Counted from the first letter of the stretch, positions 1-8,596 are shown. The stretch is 64,000 nucleotides of DNA from Capnocytophaga cynodegmi DSM 19736 (GCF_000379185.1 NZ_KB900715.1:1-64000); one strand, 5' to 3'. Translations and numbers: made by a program. The notes: generated from the letters alone by a model not told the origin.

Positions 1-136
1 TTTGTTTTTATCCGTCAAATTACCTTATTCCTTGCTTTCCAATATTTCCCTGATAAAAAATAAAGTAGCTTATAATGTGTATATTACAGCTTTTTGCTTA
101 CTTTCGAAATTTGGCTTTATTTTTTCTGAAAAAAAC

Positions 137-166
137 TTTGGTTTTACAATTTAATTCTTACCTTTG
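137..166 (+). promoter_or_regulatory. Promoter of the pheA-tyrA-aroG/aroQ operon
   Basis: TTTG at 137-140, an 18-base spacer, then TACCTTTG at 159-166. This fits the Bacteroidetes primary sigma factor consensus (-33 TTTG, -7 TAnnTTTG). The transcript should start near 172-175, about 15 bases before the leader peptide start. Confidence 0.75.
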
Positions 167-188
167 CGGAACATTTATATCAAATTTA

Positions 189-242
189 ATGACAATTAAC
201 AACACATATTTCGGTTTTTATTATTTTTATTTTTCTAAATAA
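189..242 (+). CDS. Phe/Tyr-rich leader peptide of the aromatic amino acid operon
   Basis: A 17-codon ORF (ATG 189, TAA 240) in which 8 of 17 residues are Phe or Tyr; residues 7-15 read YFGFYYFYF. It lies just after a consensus promoter and just before an intrinsic terminator, upstream of pheA, tyrA and DAHP synthase, the genes that make Phe and Tyr. This is the layout of a transcription-attenuation leader: the peptide has no function of its own, and its translation measures charged tRNA-Phe and tRNA-Tyr. It is too short for ordinary gene calling. The codon content, the position and the antiterminator pairing described separately all agree. Function is inferred. Confidence 0.85.
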   Translation: MTINNTYFGFYYFYFSK

Positions 243-246
243 AAAT

Positions 247-308
247 CGAGGCTTTGTGTAAATATAGTAATATAAATAAATTTTAAGGTTAAACAATGAA
301 AAGTCTCG
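247..308 (+). promoter_or_regulatory. Antiterminator pairing of the Phe/Tyr attenuator
   Basis: CGAGGCTTT at 247-255 begins four bases after the leader stop codon. It can pair over nine bases, with one G-U, with AAAGTCTCG at 300-308, which is the 5' arm of the terminator. A ribosome at the stop codon would cover 247-255 and let the terminator form. A ribosome stalled earlier on the Phe/Tyr codons would leave it free to block the terminator. Confidence 0.75.
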
Positions 309-330
309 GGTAATAGCGGGGCTTTTTTTT
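299..330 (+). terminator. Conditional Rho-independent terminator before pheA
   Basis: A ten-base-pair stem (299-308 with 317-326, two G-U pairs), an eight-base loop, and a run of eight T (323-330). It ends 25 bases before the pheA start, so it lies inside the operon leader and not after a gene. That position is what marks it as an attenuator. Confidence 0.85.
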
Positions 331-355
331 ATGTTTTGATATCATCAATTAAGAT

Positions 356-1183
356 ATGCAACAAAAAATAGCAATTCAAGGAATAAAAGGGTCGTTTCAT
401 TATCAGGCAGCTCAGGAATATTTCGGCAATCAAATTACGATTATGGAATGCGACTCCTTTGACAAAGTAGCCCAAAGTTTGCTTAAGAATGAAGCCGATT
501 TGGGGGTAATGGCTATCGAAAATAGCATAGCAGGTTCCATTTTGCCTAATTATGCTCTTATTGACCGATTGAAGCTCAATATTATTGGAGAGCATTACAT
601 TGATATTCAGCAAAATTTGATGGCTCTTTCAGGGCAAGACCTCAATGACCTTAAAGAGGTTCACTCTCACCCGATGGCTCTACTACAATGTAAACAATTC
701 TTTGAAAATTACCCACATATCAAATTGGTTGAAGATACCGATACGGCAAGTACCGCCCAACGTATTCATCAAAAACAACTTTTAGGAATTGGTGCAATCG
801 GCTCAAAATCAGCAGCAGAATTGTATAATTTGAACATTATTCGCCATAGTATCCAAACGATGAAAATCAATGCCACTCGCTTTGTAATACTGACCACAAA
901 AGAGGAAAAAATCGACCGAAATCAGGTTAATAAAGCCTCTTTAAAATTTCAAGTGCACCACAAACGCGGAAGCCTCGCCACCGTTCTGAATGTAATCAGC
1001 GATTGCCGAATAAATATGACTAAAATTCAGTCACTTCCTGTGATTGAAACTCCTTGGAAATACGCCTTTTTTGTGGATATTGTATTTGAAAATTATGAAG
1101 ATTTTGAAAAAGCAGAGAAATTATTATCCATTATGGCAGAAGATTTTAAAGTTTTAGGAGTTTATAAAAATGCATTGATATAA
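356..1183 (+). CDS. pheA: Prephenate dehydratase
   Basis: Converts prephenate to phenylpyruvate, the committed step to phenylalanine, in the cytoplasm. The 275-residue protein is a stand-alone dehydratase with no chorismate mutase domain; that activity is supplied by the third gene. The catalytic domain covers about residues 4-180 with IENS at 54-57 and the diagnostic TRF triplet at 174-176. The C-terminal 80 residues are an ACT domain with RGSLATVL and KIQSLP, matching the GALV and ESRP motifs that bind Phe for feedback inhibition. First gene of the operon, 25 bases after the attenuator terminator and 37 bases before tyrA. Regulated by the Phe/Tyr leader and probably allosterically by Phe. 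Confidence 0.95.
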   Translation: MQQKIAIQGIKGSFHYQAAQEYFGNQITIMECDSFDKVAQSLLKNEADLGVMAIENSIAGSILPNYALIDRLKLNIIGEHYIDIQQNLMALSGQDLNDLKEVHSHPMALLQCKQFFENYPHIKLVEDTDTASTAQRIHQKQLLGIGAIGSKSAAELYNLNIIRHSIQTMKINATRFVILTTKEEKIDRNQVNKASLKFQVHHKRGSLATVLNVISDCRINMTKIQSLPVIETPWKYAFFVDIVFENYEDFEKAEKLLSIMAEDFKVLGVYKNALI

Positions 1184-1220
1184 TTCATTCTAAGTAGAAA
1201 AATCAACCCATTTACAAAAT

Positions 1221-2060
1221 ATGAAAACAGCAGTCATTATCGGTTTAGGACTTATCGGAGGGTCAATGGCTCTTGAGCTTCGCAAACGTTGCGGATACCA
1301 AATTTTGGGAATTGATGCTAATGCCGAAAATGCACAAAAAGCATTGGCTTTAAACATCATAGATAAAATAGTCGATTACAACCACATCACAAATGCGGAT
1401 ATAGTAATTGTGGCCGTGCCAGTAGATATTATCCCCAAAGTATTACAAAAAGCCCTCGATTACGCAGGTGAGCAAACCGTAGTTATGGATATGGGGTCAG
1501 TGAAAGGAAGTATTTGCAAATCTGTTGAAAATCATCCAAACAGAAAAAATTTTGTAGCAAGTCACCCAATGGCAGGAACGGAATTTTCAGGTCCAGAGGC
1601 AGCAATTTACAATCTGTTTGACCACAAAGTGATGGTTTTTTGTGAGACAGAAAAAAGCGATAAACATCTGGTAGAAAAGGCAATTGAATTCGCTCAAAAG
1701 CTGAATATGCGAATCAAAATACTATCGCCCGAAGCCCACGACCGCCACACGGCTTACGTGTCGCACCTATCACACGTGAGTTCGTTTATGCTCGGAAAAA
1801 CCGTTCTGGAAATAGAAAAAGATGAACAAAACATTTTTGATTTGGCAAGTACAGGGTTTGCCTCCACCGTGAGATTAGCCAAGAGCGATGCCGCAATGTG
1901 GTGTCCTATCTTTCTGGAAAACAGAGAAAACGTACTAAAATCCCTTGATGAATACATCAAAAATCTAGAAGAATTCAGAATACTTATTCAAAACCAAGAA
2001 GACAAAAAAATCCGAAAAACAATCAAAGAAATCAATTATATCAAGAAAATTTTAAAATAG
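1221..2060 (+). CDS. tyrA: Prephenate dehydrogenase
   Basis: Oxidative decarboxylation of prephenate to 4-hydroxyphenylpyruvate for tyrosine synthesis. The 279-residue protein opens with a Rossmann fold: the dinucleotide-binding loop GLGLIGGS is at residues 8-15. It has the family motif SHPMAGTEFSG, and HDRHTAYVSHLSHV near residues 173-186 carries conserved active-site histidines. It is monofunctional, with no fused mutase and no C-terminal ACT domain of the size seen in some Gram-positive enzymes. Lies between pheA and the DAHP synthase gene in the same direction with short gaps, so it is almost certainly co-transcribed and under the same leader. Confidence 0.94.
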   Translation: MKTAVIIGLGLIGGSMALELRKRCGYQILGIDANAENAQKALALNIIDKIVDYNHITNADIVIVAVPVDIIPKVLQKALDYAGEQTVVMDMGSVKGSICKSVENHPNRKNFVASHPMAGTEFSGPEAAIYNLFDHKVMVFCETEKSDKHLVEKAIEFAQKLNMRIKILSPEAHDRHTAYVSHLSHVSSFMLGKTVLEIEKDEQNIFDLASTGFASTVRLAKSDAAMWCPIFLENRENVLKSLDEYIKNLEEFRILIQNQEDKKIRKTIKEINYIKKILK

Positions 2061-2142
2061 ATTTTTCTTTTATTTTACATATAAACAACTGAATTTCAGA
2101 TTACAAAATAAAAATTCAAAAACAACAATACATTTGAAACCT

Positions 2143-3225
2143 ATGGAAATAACAGCAGAAAATAAAAAATGGTTAACTGATTTGCAATTATCACATCCTT
2201 TGGTGATTGCAGGTCCTTGCAGTGCCGAAACCGAAGAACAAGTATTAAAAATTGCCCATCAATTGAAAGATACCGATGTGAATTATTTTCGGGCAGGAAT
2301 TTGGAAACCTCGTACACGTCCAGGAATGTTTGAAGGTGTGGGAGCTTTGGGTTTGAAGTGGTTACAGCGCGTAAAGCAAGAAACAGGAATGAAAGTTGCC
2401 ACCGAAGTCGCCAACAAAGACCACGTAAAATTAGCGTTGGAACACGACATTGATATGCTTTGGATTGGAGCGCGTTCTACTGTAAGTCCGTTTATTATTC
2501 AGGAAATTGCCGACGAATTGGAAAATACCGATAAAATCGTTTTGGTAAAAAATCCTGTAAACCCTGATTTACCACTTTGGATTGGAGCTTTGGAGCGTCT
2601 GCAACGAGCGGAAATCAAAAATCTGGGCGTCATTCATCGTGGTTTTTCTACTTATGAAAAGACAAAATACCGAAATATTCCTGAATGGCAGTTAGTTATC
2701 GAACTTCAAAATAAATTTCCAGAATTACCGCTCATCTGCGACCCTTCACACATTACGGGCAAACGTGATATGATTTTTGACGTTTCACAAACTGCTCTTG
2801 ACCTGAATTTTGACGGCTTAATGATTGAAACGCATATTTCGCCCGACCAAGCTTGGAGTGATGCTGCTCAGCAAGTTACCCCCGAAACTTTGGTTCAGAT
2901 AATGAAAGATTTGCGAATTCGTAAACAAACCACCTCGGAAGAAGATTACCAAAGTCAGCTTAGCGAATTGCGTTCAAAAATCGATGTTTTGGACGACCAA
3001 CTTCTTGATTTACTAAAAAAGAGAATGACCGCTTCAGATAATATCGGGAAACTTAAAAAGGAGAAGAACGTTGCTGTACTTCAAAATTCACGTTGGTATG
3101 CCCTTTTAGGAAAAATGATTTTGGAAGGACAGCAACGCGGACTCAGTGAAGAATTCATAACACACCTGTTCAAAGCTATCCATCAAGAATCTATCAACCG
3201 ACAAGAGAGAATTATAAAAGGGTAA
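2143..3225 (+). CDS. DAHP synthase fused to C-terminal chorismate mutase
   Basis: Bifunctional enzyme. The N-terminal about 265 residues are a type I-beta 3-deoxy-7-phosphoheptulonate synthase (AGPCSAE near residue 24, then RAGIWKPRTRPG), the first step of the shikimate pathway. From about residue 268 a helical AroQ-type chorismate mutase follows (LRSKIDVLDDQLLDLLKKRM). This C-terminal fusion is known in Bacteroidetes such as Porphyromonas. With pheA and tyrA the operon holds the entry step, the branch-point step and both exits. I chose ATG 2143; an in-frame TTG at 2134 is also possible. Followed by a strong bidirectional terminator. Confidence 0.93.
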   Translation: MEITAENKKWLTDLQLSHPLVIAGPCSAETEEQVLKIAHQLKDTDVNYFRAGIWKPRTRPGMFEGVGALGLKWLQRVKQETGMKVATEVANKDHVKLALEHDIDMLWIGARSTVSPFIIQEIADELENTDKIVLVKNPVNPDLPLWIGALERLQRAEIKNLGVIHRGFSTYEKTKYRNIPEWQLVIELQNKFPELPLICDPSHITGKRDMIFDVSQTALDLNFDGLMIETHISPDQAWSDAAQQVTPETLVQIMKDLRIRKQTTSEEDYQSQLSELRSKIDVLDDQLLDLLKKRMTASDNIGKLKKEKNVAVLQNSRWYALLGKMILEGQQRGLSEEFITHLFKAIHQESINRQERIIKG

Positions 3226-3252
3226 GTTATTTTCGTAATCTGACTCTATCAT

Positions 3253-3293
3253 AAACAAACTGCTTGAAATATGTATTTTCAAGCAGTTTGTTT
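3253..3293. terminator. Bidirectional terminator between the aromatic and methionine operons
   Basis: Perfect 17-base-pair stem (3253-3269 with 3277-3293), seven-base loop, T-run on the plus strand and A-run before the stem that serves as T-run on the minus strand. It separates the convergent DAHP synthase and thrA genes. Confidence 0.9.
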
Positions 3294-3312
3294 TTTTATA
3301 ATACATTTTCTT

Positions 3313-5730
3313 CTAGTTTCTATCCCTTTCCGCCAGTCGTAATATATCTCCGAATATGCCTCGTGCTGTTACGGCGGCTCCGGCTCCAGCTCCTTGAATT
3401 ACAATAGGGTGATTTCCGTACGATTCGGTATAAATCTCAAAAATAGAATCGGCTCCCTTTACTTGCCCCAACACACTTTCTTTGGGAACGGAAACCAGCT
3501 TCACTTCAAGACGAGAAGTTTGAGTTTGACTCAAATTTCCGTGCAGGTCACCCACATATCTCAAAACGTGATTAGGCTCTTGATTCCACTTAATCTCTTG
3601 AAATTCAACATCAAATTCATTCAACCGAGATAAGAAATCAGCTACACTTCCTTGACGTAAATGCTCAGGAATTAAATTCTGGATAGCTATTTCATCAAAT
3701 TCATTCTCCAAATCCAACTCACGGGCAAGAATAAGCAATTTTCGTCCGACATCATTTCCGCAAAGGTCTTCACGCGGGTCAGGTTCGGTATAGCCACTAT
3801 CGATAGCGGTTTGAAGCACCTGACTGAAAGGTTGGTCGCCTTCCGAAAACGTATTGAACAAATAACTAAGTGTTCCAGAAAATATCCCTTTAATACGTGT
3901 AATATTTTCCCCCGAGAGGTGCAGTAATTTAATGGTGTCAATCAACGGAAGCCCTGCTCCAACATTGGTTTCATACAAGTATTGCTTTTGATTATCTTTA
4001 AGTACTTGTCTTAATTTCTGATAGAAATCGTATGAAACCGTATTGGCTATTTTATTTGCTGAAACTAAGTCAAATCCATTCTCAATGAGCGGAATATAAT
4101 TTTCTACAAATGTTTTACTTGCAGTTGCATCTACTGCAATCAAATTTTCAAGATGATGTTTTTTAACAAAATTGAAGATGTCTTCCAGTTGATATTGTTT
4201 ACCGAGAGTTTCAAAATTTTGATATTCATCAGAAGTAATTCCCTTCGGATTGAAAAGGCATTTGCTCGAATTTGCCACCGCAACAATTCGCAAACTAATG
4301 TTTTTTCTTGACAATATAGATTCCTGAGCGTCAAATATTTGCTTCACAAGTGTTCCGCCTACGGTTCCTCTTCCGAAAATCACCAAATTCAATCGTTTTG
4401 AAATCGAAAAAATTTCGCCGTGGATAACATTCAAAGCCTTCTGTAACTGATGATTATACACTACCACGCTCACATTATTTCCAGTGACGGCATTATTGAT
4501 TAGAAGTGGAGTTATTTGATTGCGAATCAACGCATTGTAAGGCTTATGAAAAGTTGCCATATCTTGTCCCACGATAGAAATTACTCCCACATTTTTTACC
4601 ACAGAAACTTCACTTACATCTTTGGTATAAAAGTCGGACTCAAACTCTTCCTCCAAAGCTTTCTTGGCTTTTTCAGCATGTTGATTTGCCACCAAAAAAC
4701 CAATTCCACGCTCCGATGAACCCTGAGAAATGATGCTCACACTGATATTGCGTTGTGCTAAAGCTCTGAAAATCCGAGCATCAACCCCAACCTGTCCTAG
4801 CAATCCTCTTCCTTCGAGAATTATCAACGCATTTCCTTCCAAAACCGATAACGAACGTATGCCTTTTTCAGCGGTTTGCGAATGAATCAATGTTCCAGCA
4901 TCATCAGCGTTAAACGTATTGAGAATACGAAGTGGAATACCTTTGGAAATCAACGGAATAATTGTTTTGGCGTGTAGAATCGTAGCACCAAAATTTGCCA
5001 ATTCATTAGCTTCCTGATAGGATAAATGACGAATGATTTGAGCCTCCGAAACCCAATCAGGATTAGCCGTATATATCCCATTCACGTGTGTAAAGTTCTG
5101 TAATTCTTCCGCTTGGAGAAAATTCGCAAATAAAGCCGCTGAATAATTGCTTCCGTTACGTCCTAAAGTAGTGGTTTCGCCTTTTTCGGTTGCTGCGATA
5201 AATCCAGTGACTACCGCTACTACCCTCTTAGGAAGTTGCTCAAAAAAAGTTTGGGTTTTCTGCTGAGAAATTGCCTCCTTTACTTGGGCGTTTCCAGGAT
5301 GGTCGTCGCTTACCAGAAGTTTTCTACTATCTACAAAAACAGCATTAATTCCTCTCTTTTCAAGAAGATAAGTAACCAATTTTGCCGAAATAATTTCGCC
5401 TTGAGCCACGATTTGGTCTTTGATTTTATCGCTGTAATCTCCTAAAAGCGAAACCCCTTCAAAAAGTTTTTCAAGTAAGGCAAATTCCTCTGGAAAATCC
5501 AAATCATAGACTTTTTGATAGGTTTTAAAATCTTCAAAAATAGGAAGATATGACTCTCCTGAGGTAGCTCTTTCCAATATCGCTAACAAATCATCTGTGG
5601 CGTTTCCTCGTGCTGAAACTACCAAAGCAATGTGTTCGCCTTTCTTTATTTTTTGTTCAACGATTTCAAGCACGGTTTCCAGCCCCTTGCCGCTAGCCAA
5701 TGATTTTCCTCCAAATTTTAATATTTTCAT
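3313..5730 (-). CDS. thrA: Bifunctional aspartokinase / homoserine dehydrogenase
   Basis: Phosphorylates aspartate and later reduces aspartate semialdehyde to homoserine. The 805-residue length fits ThrA/MetL fusions. The N-terminus has the aspartokinase signature KFGGKSLA (residues 5-12) and GRNGSNYSA. Tandem ACT-type regulatory segments follow in the middle, and an NAD(P)-binding loop FGRGTVGG opens the homoserine dehydrogenase part near residue 455, with NKIAN and ETNVGAGLP further on. It is the last gene of metY-metX-thrA, 11 bases after metX, so homoserine made here feeds O-acetylhomoserine and homocysteine. The upstream Met leader should control it together with metY and metX, making it functionally MetL-like in this context. 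Confidence 0.93.
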   Translation of the reverse strand: MKILKFGGKSLASGKGLETVLEIVEQKIKKGEHIALVVSARGNATDDLLAILERATSGESYLPIFEDFKTYQKVYDLDFPEEFALLEKLFEGVSLLGDYSDKIKDQIVAQGEIISAKLVTYLLEKRGINAVFVDSRKLLVSDDHPGNAQVKEAISQQKTQTFFEQLPKRVVAVVTGFIAATEKGETTTLGRNGSNYSAALFANFLQAEELQNFTHVNGIYTANPDWVSEAQIIRHLSYQEANELANFGATILHAKTIIPLISKGIPLRILNTFNADDAGTLIHSQTAEKGIRSLSVLEGNALIILEGRGLLGQVGVDARIFRALAQRNISVSIISQGSSERGIGFLVANQHAEKAKKALEEEFESDFYTKDVSEVSVVKNVGVISIVGQDMATFHKPYNALIRNQITPLLINNAVTGNNVSVVVYNHQLQKALNVIHGEIFSISKRLNLVIFGRGTVGGTLVKQIFDAQESILSRKNISLRIVAVANSSKCLFNPKGITSDEYQNFETLGKQYQLEDIFNFVKKHHLENLIAVDATASKTFVENYIPLIENGFDLVSANKIANTVSYDFYQKLRQVLKDNQKQYLYETNVGAGLPLIDTIKLLHLSGENITRIKGIFSGTLSYLFNTFSEGDQPFSQVLQTAIDSGYTEPDPREDLCGNDVGRKLLILARELDLENEFDEIAIQNLIPEHLRQGSVADFLSRLNEFDVEFQEIKWNQEPNHVLRYVGDLHGNLSQTQTSRLEVKLVSVPKESVLGQVKGADSIFEIYTESYGNHPIVIQGAGAGAAVTARGIFGDILRLAERDRN

Positions 5731-5741
5731 TGTATTGATTC

Positions 5742-6707
5742 TTAAATTATAGTTCTTAAAATTTTATCTAACTGCTGATATTCAATCAAAAACGCATCGT
5801 GTCCGTGAATGGAATCGATTTCGTGATAGGTGGCTTTCTTACCCATTTTCTGTAAAACAGCATAAGTCTGCCGATTTTCCTCAGGAACAAAGTACAAATC
5901 TGAATTTGTGCCAATGATGTGAATTTCTGTCTGAACGTCTTTCATTACACTTTCAAAACTCGTTCTTCCTTCAGCAATATCAATTGTTTTTACCAGCTGA
6001 TTCATAAGCTTATAGGCGGAAAGTGTGAAACGTTTTTCCAATTTTTCGCCGTGATGCAAAAGCCAAGTTTCTACATTACGAAGCGGTAGTTTCTCAAGAT
6101 TAAAACTACGTTCAAACTTCATTTTGAAGGATTGAGGAGAACGATAACAAAGCATTGCGTGTAAACGAGCGTCGTGCAATGGGTTGGCTGAATTTTGTAA
6201 AATAGACTCTTGAATGAGGCTATTTGCAATGATCCAATCCGATGATTTCCAATCGGTTGCTACTGCTATCAAATGACCGAACAAATTGGGGGCAAGAGCA
6301 ATCATTTCCCAAGCGATGCCTCCACCCACTGAATTCCCGACAAGAGCAAAAACTTGTTCAATATGCAACGCTTTCAGCCCCAGTAAAAAAAGCCGAGCCA
6401 CATCACGTGCTATCCACTCTTTTGGATTTTCAATAAAAAATGAATTTTTATATCCGTTACCTGGAATATCAAAAACCAAAACACTATACTGCTCAGTATC
6501 AATAGGTCTCCCCTTGCCTACAGCCTCGTTCCACCAACCATTTTCGCCCGTAACTTGCGAATTTCCTGTAAGTGCGTGATTGACCACTATTAGAGGGGCT
6601 TCTCCTAATTTTTTTCCAAAAACTTGATACTGCAAGTGAATTTTCGAATATTTTCCTCCCGAAAGCGTTTCAAAATTCGATATTTCTATGTAAGGAAGGC
6701 TTGACAT
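5742..6707 (-). CDS. metX: Homoserine O-acetyltransferase-like alpha/beta hydrolase
   Basis: Predicted to acetylate homoserine with acetyl-CoA, giving the substrate of MetY. The 321-residue protein has an alpha/beta-hydrolase fold with nucleophile elbow GNSVGGG (Ser at about 125), DIPGNGYKN in the oxyanion region, an acidic residue in GTNSDLYF and the catalytic His in SIHGHDAFL near the C-terminus. The elbow differs from the GGSMGG typical of proteobacterial MetX, so by sequence alone it could be called only a hydrolase. The position between metY and thrA, in a Met-leader operon, makes the acyltransferase role likely. Cytoplasmic; no signal peptide. Confidence 0.85.
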   Translation of the reverse strand: MSSLPYIEISNFETLSGGKYSKIHLQYQVFGKKLGEAPLIVVNHALTGNSQVTGENGWWNEAVGKGRPIDTEQYSVLVFDIPGNGYKNSFFIENPKEWIARDVARLFLLGLKALHIEQVFALVGNSVGGGIAWEMIALAPNLFGHLIAVATDWKSSDWIIANSLIQESILQNSANPLHDARLHAMLCYRSPQSFKMKFERSFNLEKLPLRNVETWLLHHGEKLEKRFTLSAYKLMNQLVKTIDIAEGRTSFESVMKDVQTEIHIIGTNSDLYFVPEENRQTYAVLQKMGKKATYHEIDSIHGHDAFLIEYQQLDKILRTII

Positions 6708-6834
6708 TTTTTAATTTTTAGATTTCATACACTAATGGATACTTTTTCAACTGAATTTCTGGCAGTTACAAAACTTTCGAGCAAGAAATCTATATCTTGA
6801 CATCAGAAATACAACTGATAACCAACACCTAACA

Positions 6835-8109
6835 CTAATTACTTGTAAAAGCAGCCTTTAAATCAGCTTTTAAATCTTCGATATCTTCCAAACCTACAGA
6901 AAGACGAATCAAATCAGGGGTTACTCCCGTTAATTGTTGTGATTCTTCGCTAAGTTGCTGATGTGTAGTACTTGCAGGATGAATTATCAGCGATTTGGTA
7001 TCACCTAAATTCGCCAAAAGAGAAATGATTTTAACATTATCCACCGCTTTTTTCGCTCCTTCATACCCTGATTTCAATCCAAAAGTTAGCAAACCACTTT
7101 GTCCGTTAGGTAAATACTTGTCCGCTAAAGATTTATATGAACTATTTTCCAAACCTGGATAATTTACCCAAGCTACTTCGGGTTGCTGTGAAAGCCATTT
7201 TGCCAAAGCTAAAGTATTTTCGCTATGTCGTTTTATTCTGATTTCCAGCGTTTCCAAACCTTGAAGAATTTGAAAAGCGTTAAACGGGCTAAGTGCAGCT
7301 CCAAAATCACGAAGCCCCTCAATTCTCACCTTAGCGATGAAAGCCAAGTTTCCTAAGGCTTCGTGCAAAACTAATCCGTGATAACCTGCTGAAGGTTCGG
7401 TGAATTCAGGAAATTTTCCGCTACTCCAATCAAAGTTTCCTCCGTCAATGATAGCTCCACCAAGTGCCGTTCCATTTCCAGCAATATACTTTGTTAATGA
7501 ATGGATTACAATATTCGCTCCATATTTAATCGGATTAAGTAGAGCAGGAGATGCTACTGTATTATCAGCAATTAGCGGAATATTATGCTTTTGTGCTACT
7601 TTGGCAATAGCTTCAATATCAAGCACATCTAATTTTGGGTTGCCTAAAGTTTCGATAAAAATACATTTGGTATTTTCTTGAATTGCTTTTTCAAAATTTT
7701 GCGGATTTTGTGGGTCAACAAAAGTAGTCGTGATACCCAATCGTGGCAACGTAACATTCAACAAATTGTAGGTTCCTCCGTATAAACTATTGGACGAAAC
7801 AATATGGTCACCTGCCCGTAATAGAGTCAAAAATGTGGTAGAAAGAGCCGCCGTTCCTGATGCAGTAACTACCGCCCCAACGCCTCCTTCCAAAGCTGCC
7901 AGACGTTGTTCCAAAATATCGTTGGTAGGGTTGTTCAATCGGGTGTAGATGTATCCGCTTTCCGAAAGGTTGAATCGGGCAGCAGCTTGATCGCTATTTT
8001 CAAAAACATACGAAACGGTTTGATAAATCGGGATAGCTCTGTTTCCACCGTGTTGTTTAACATCATATCCTGCGTGTAGTGCCTGTGTAGCTGGTTTAAA
8101 TTTACTCAT
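6835..8109 (-). CDS. metY: O-acetylhomoserine aminocarboxypropyltransferase (sulfhydrylase)
   Basis: PLP enzyme that makes homocysteine from O-acetylhomoserine and sulfide. The 424-residue length and the Cys/Met-metabolism fold agree: YTRLNNPTND near the N-terminus, ASGTAALS, SLYGGTYNL, and the PLP lysine in HSLTKYIAG (about residue 208). The insertions and length fit the MetY rather than the shorter MetB/MetC branch. First gene of the operon; the 5' leader carries a Met-rich peptide and terminator. The gap to metX is 127 bases, without an obvious terminator. Confidence 0.93.
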   Translation of the reverse strand: MSKFKPATQALHAGYDVKQHGGNRAIPIYQTVSYVFENSDQAAARFNLSESGYIYTRLNNPTNDILEQRLAALEGGVGAVVTASGTAALSTTFLTLLRAGDHIVSSNSLYGGTYNLLNVTLPRLGITTTFVDPQNPQNFEKAIQENTKCIFIETLGNPKLDVLDIEAIAKVAQKHNIPLIADNTVASPALLNPIKYGANIVIHSLTKYIAGNGTALGGAIIDGGNFDWSSGKFPEFTEPSAGYHGLVLHEALGNLAFIAKVRIEGLRDFGAALSPFNAFQILQGLETLEIRIKRHSENTLALAKWLSQQPEVAWVNYPGLENSSYKSLADKYLPNGQSGLLTFGLKSGYEGAKKAVDNVKIISLLANLGDTKSLIIHPASTTHQQLSEESQQLTGVTPDLIRLSVGLEDIEDLKADLKAAFTSN

Positions 8110-8167
8110 AATTTCTTCTTTTTTTTACAATTTATAATTAACTAAGATTTTTCTATTTCTTTGATAC

Positions 8168-8196
8168 AAAAAAACCTCTACATAAGCAGAGGTTTT
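8168..8196 (-). terminator. Conditional Rho-independent terminator before metY
   Basis: On the minus strand, AAAACCTCTGC and GTAGAGGTTTT form an 11-base-pair stem (one G-U) with a TTAT loop, followed by seven T in total. It lies between the Met-rich leader peptide and metY, about 58 bases before the metY start, so read-through is needed to express the operon. Confidence 0.88.
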
Positions 8197-8239
8197 ATTC
8201 AAGTTTTATATTTCACTTTACAAAACGAATAGCTCTGCC
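8185..8239 (-). promoter_or_regulatory. Antiterminator pairing of the Met attenuator
   Basis: GCAGAG, formed by leader codons 19-20 (8233-8238), is the exact complement of CTCTGC in the 5' arm of the terminator (8186-8191); a G-U pair extends it to seven. A ribosome stalled on Met codons 8-13 leaves this segment exposed. A ribosome reaching the stop codon four codons later covers it. Confidence 0.7.
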
Positions 8240-8292
8240 GAATTTTCTCCGCACATCATCATAGACATCATTTTAAAAGTATATTTTTTCAT
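8218..8292 (-). CDS. Met-rich leader peptide of the metY-metX-thrA operon
   Basis: A 24-codon ORF (ATG at 8292, TAA ending at 8218). After the start codon, residues 8-13 read MMSMMM, five Met codons in six, followed by Cys. It begins about 15 bases after the predicted transcript start and is followed 22 bases later by the terminator hairpin. Gene content downstream is methionine synthesis from aspartate and sulfide. By analogy with the his, phe and trp leaders of enterobacteria, translation of the Met run senses charged Met-tRNA. Not a known SAM riboswitch: I see no SAM-I core in this short leader. Function inferred from sequence logic. Confidence 0.85.
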   Translation of the reverse strand: MKKYTFKMMSMMMCGENSAELFVL

Positions 8293-8312
8293 CACATCAG
8301 TTTTTAACGGTG

Positions 8313-8343
8313 CAAATATAAACACTTTTTTATATTAAACAAA
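8313..8343 (-). promoter_or_regulatory. Promoter of the metY operon
   Basis: On the minus strand, TTTG (8343-8340), a 19-base spacer, then TATATTTG (8320-8313), followed by GCACCG. This is an exact Bacteroidetes -33/-7 arrangement. Confidence 0.8.
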
Positions 8344-8590
8344 AAATAATTCTATATTTTTTACTTTTTAAAGTTATTTTTATCACAAATAGAGCATAAT
8401 TAAAAAAATAACTATACGCCTGAACACACAACTAAAAAATCAATTTGATAAACTTACATTAATTGTTTTGTAGTCTGAAGTTATAAAAAATATTCTGAAA
8501 CTTCATATCTTTTAAGTTTCGGCATATTTGTATCAAAAAATGTACATTCGTTGTACAGATTATATCCCACCAAGTATCTCAATTAATTTT
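8344..8590. other. Intergenic stretch between divergent promoters, nothing recognised
   Basis: Very AT-rich spacer between the metY promoter and the promoter of the THUMP methyltransferase. I see no ORF with a plausible start, no hairpin with a T-run and no repeat. An ORF extension from the plus-strand gene reaches 8528 but runs through the promoter and is rejected. Confidence 0.5.
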
Positions 8591-8596
8591 TTAACT

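Noticed and set aside
1-136. Possible gene end or RNA at the window's left edge
   Set aside because: AT-rich, no open frame with a plausible product and no hairpin that I could support.
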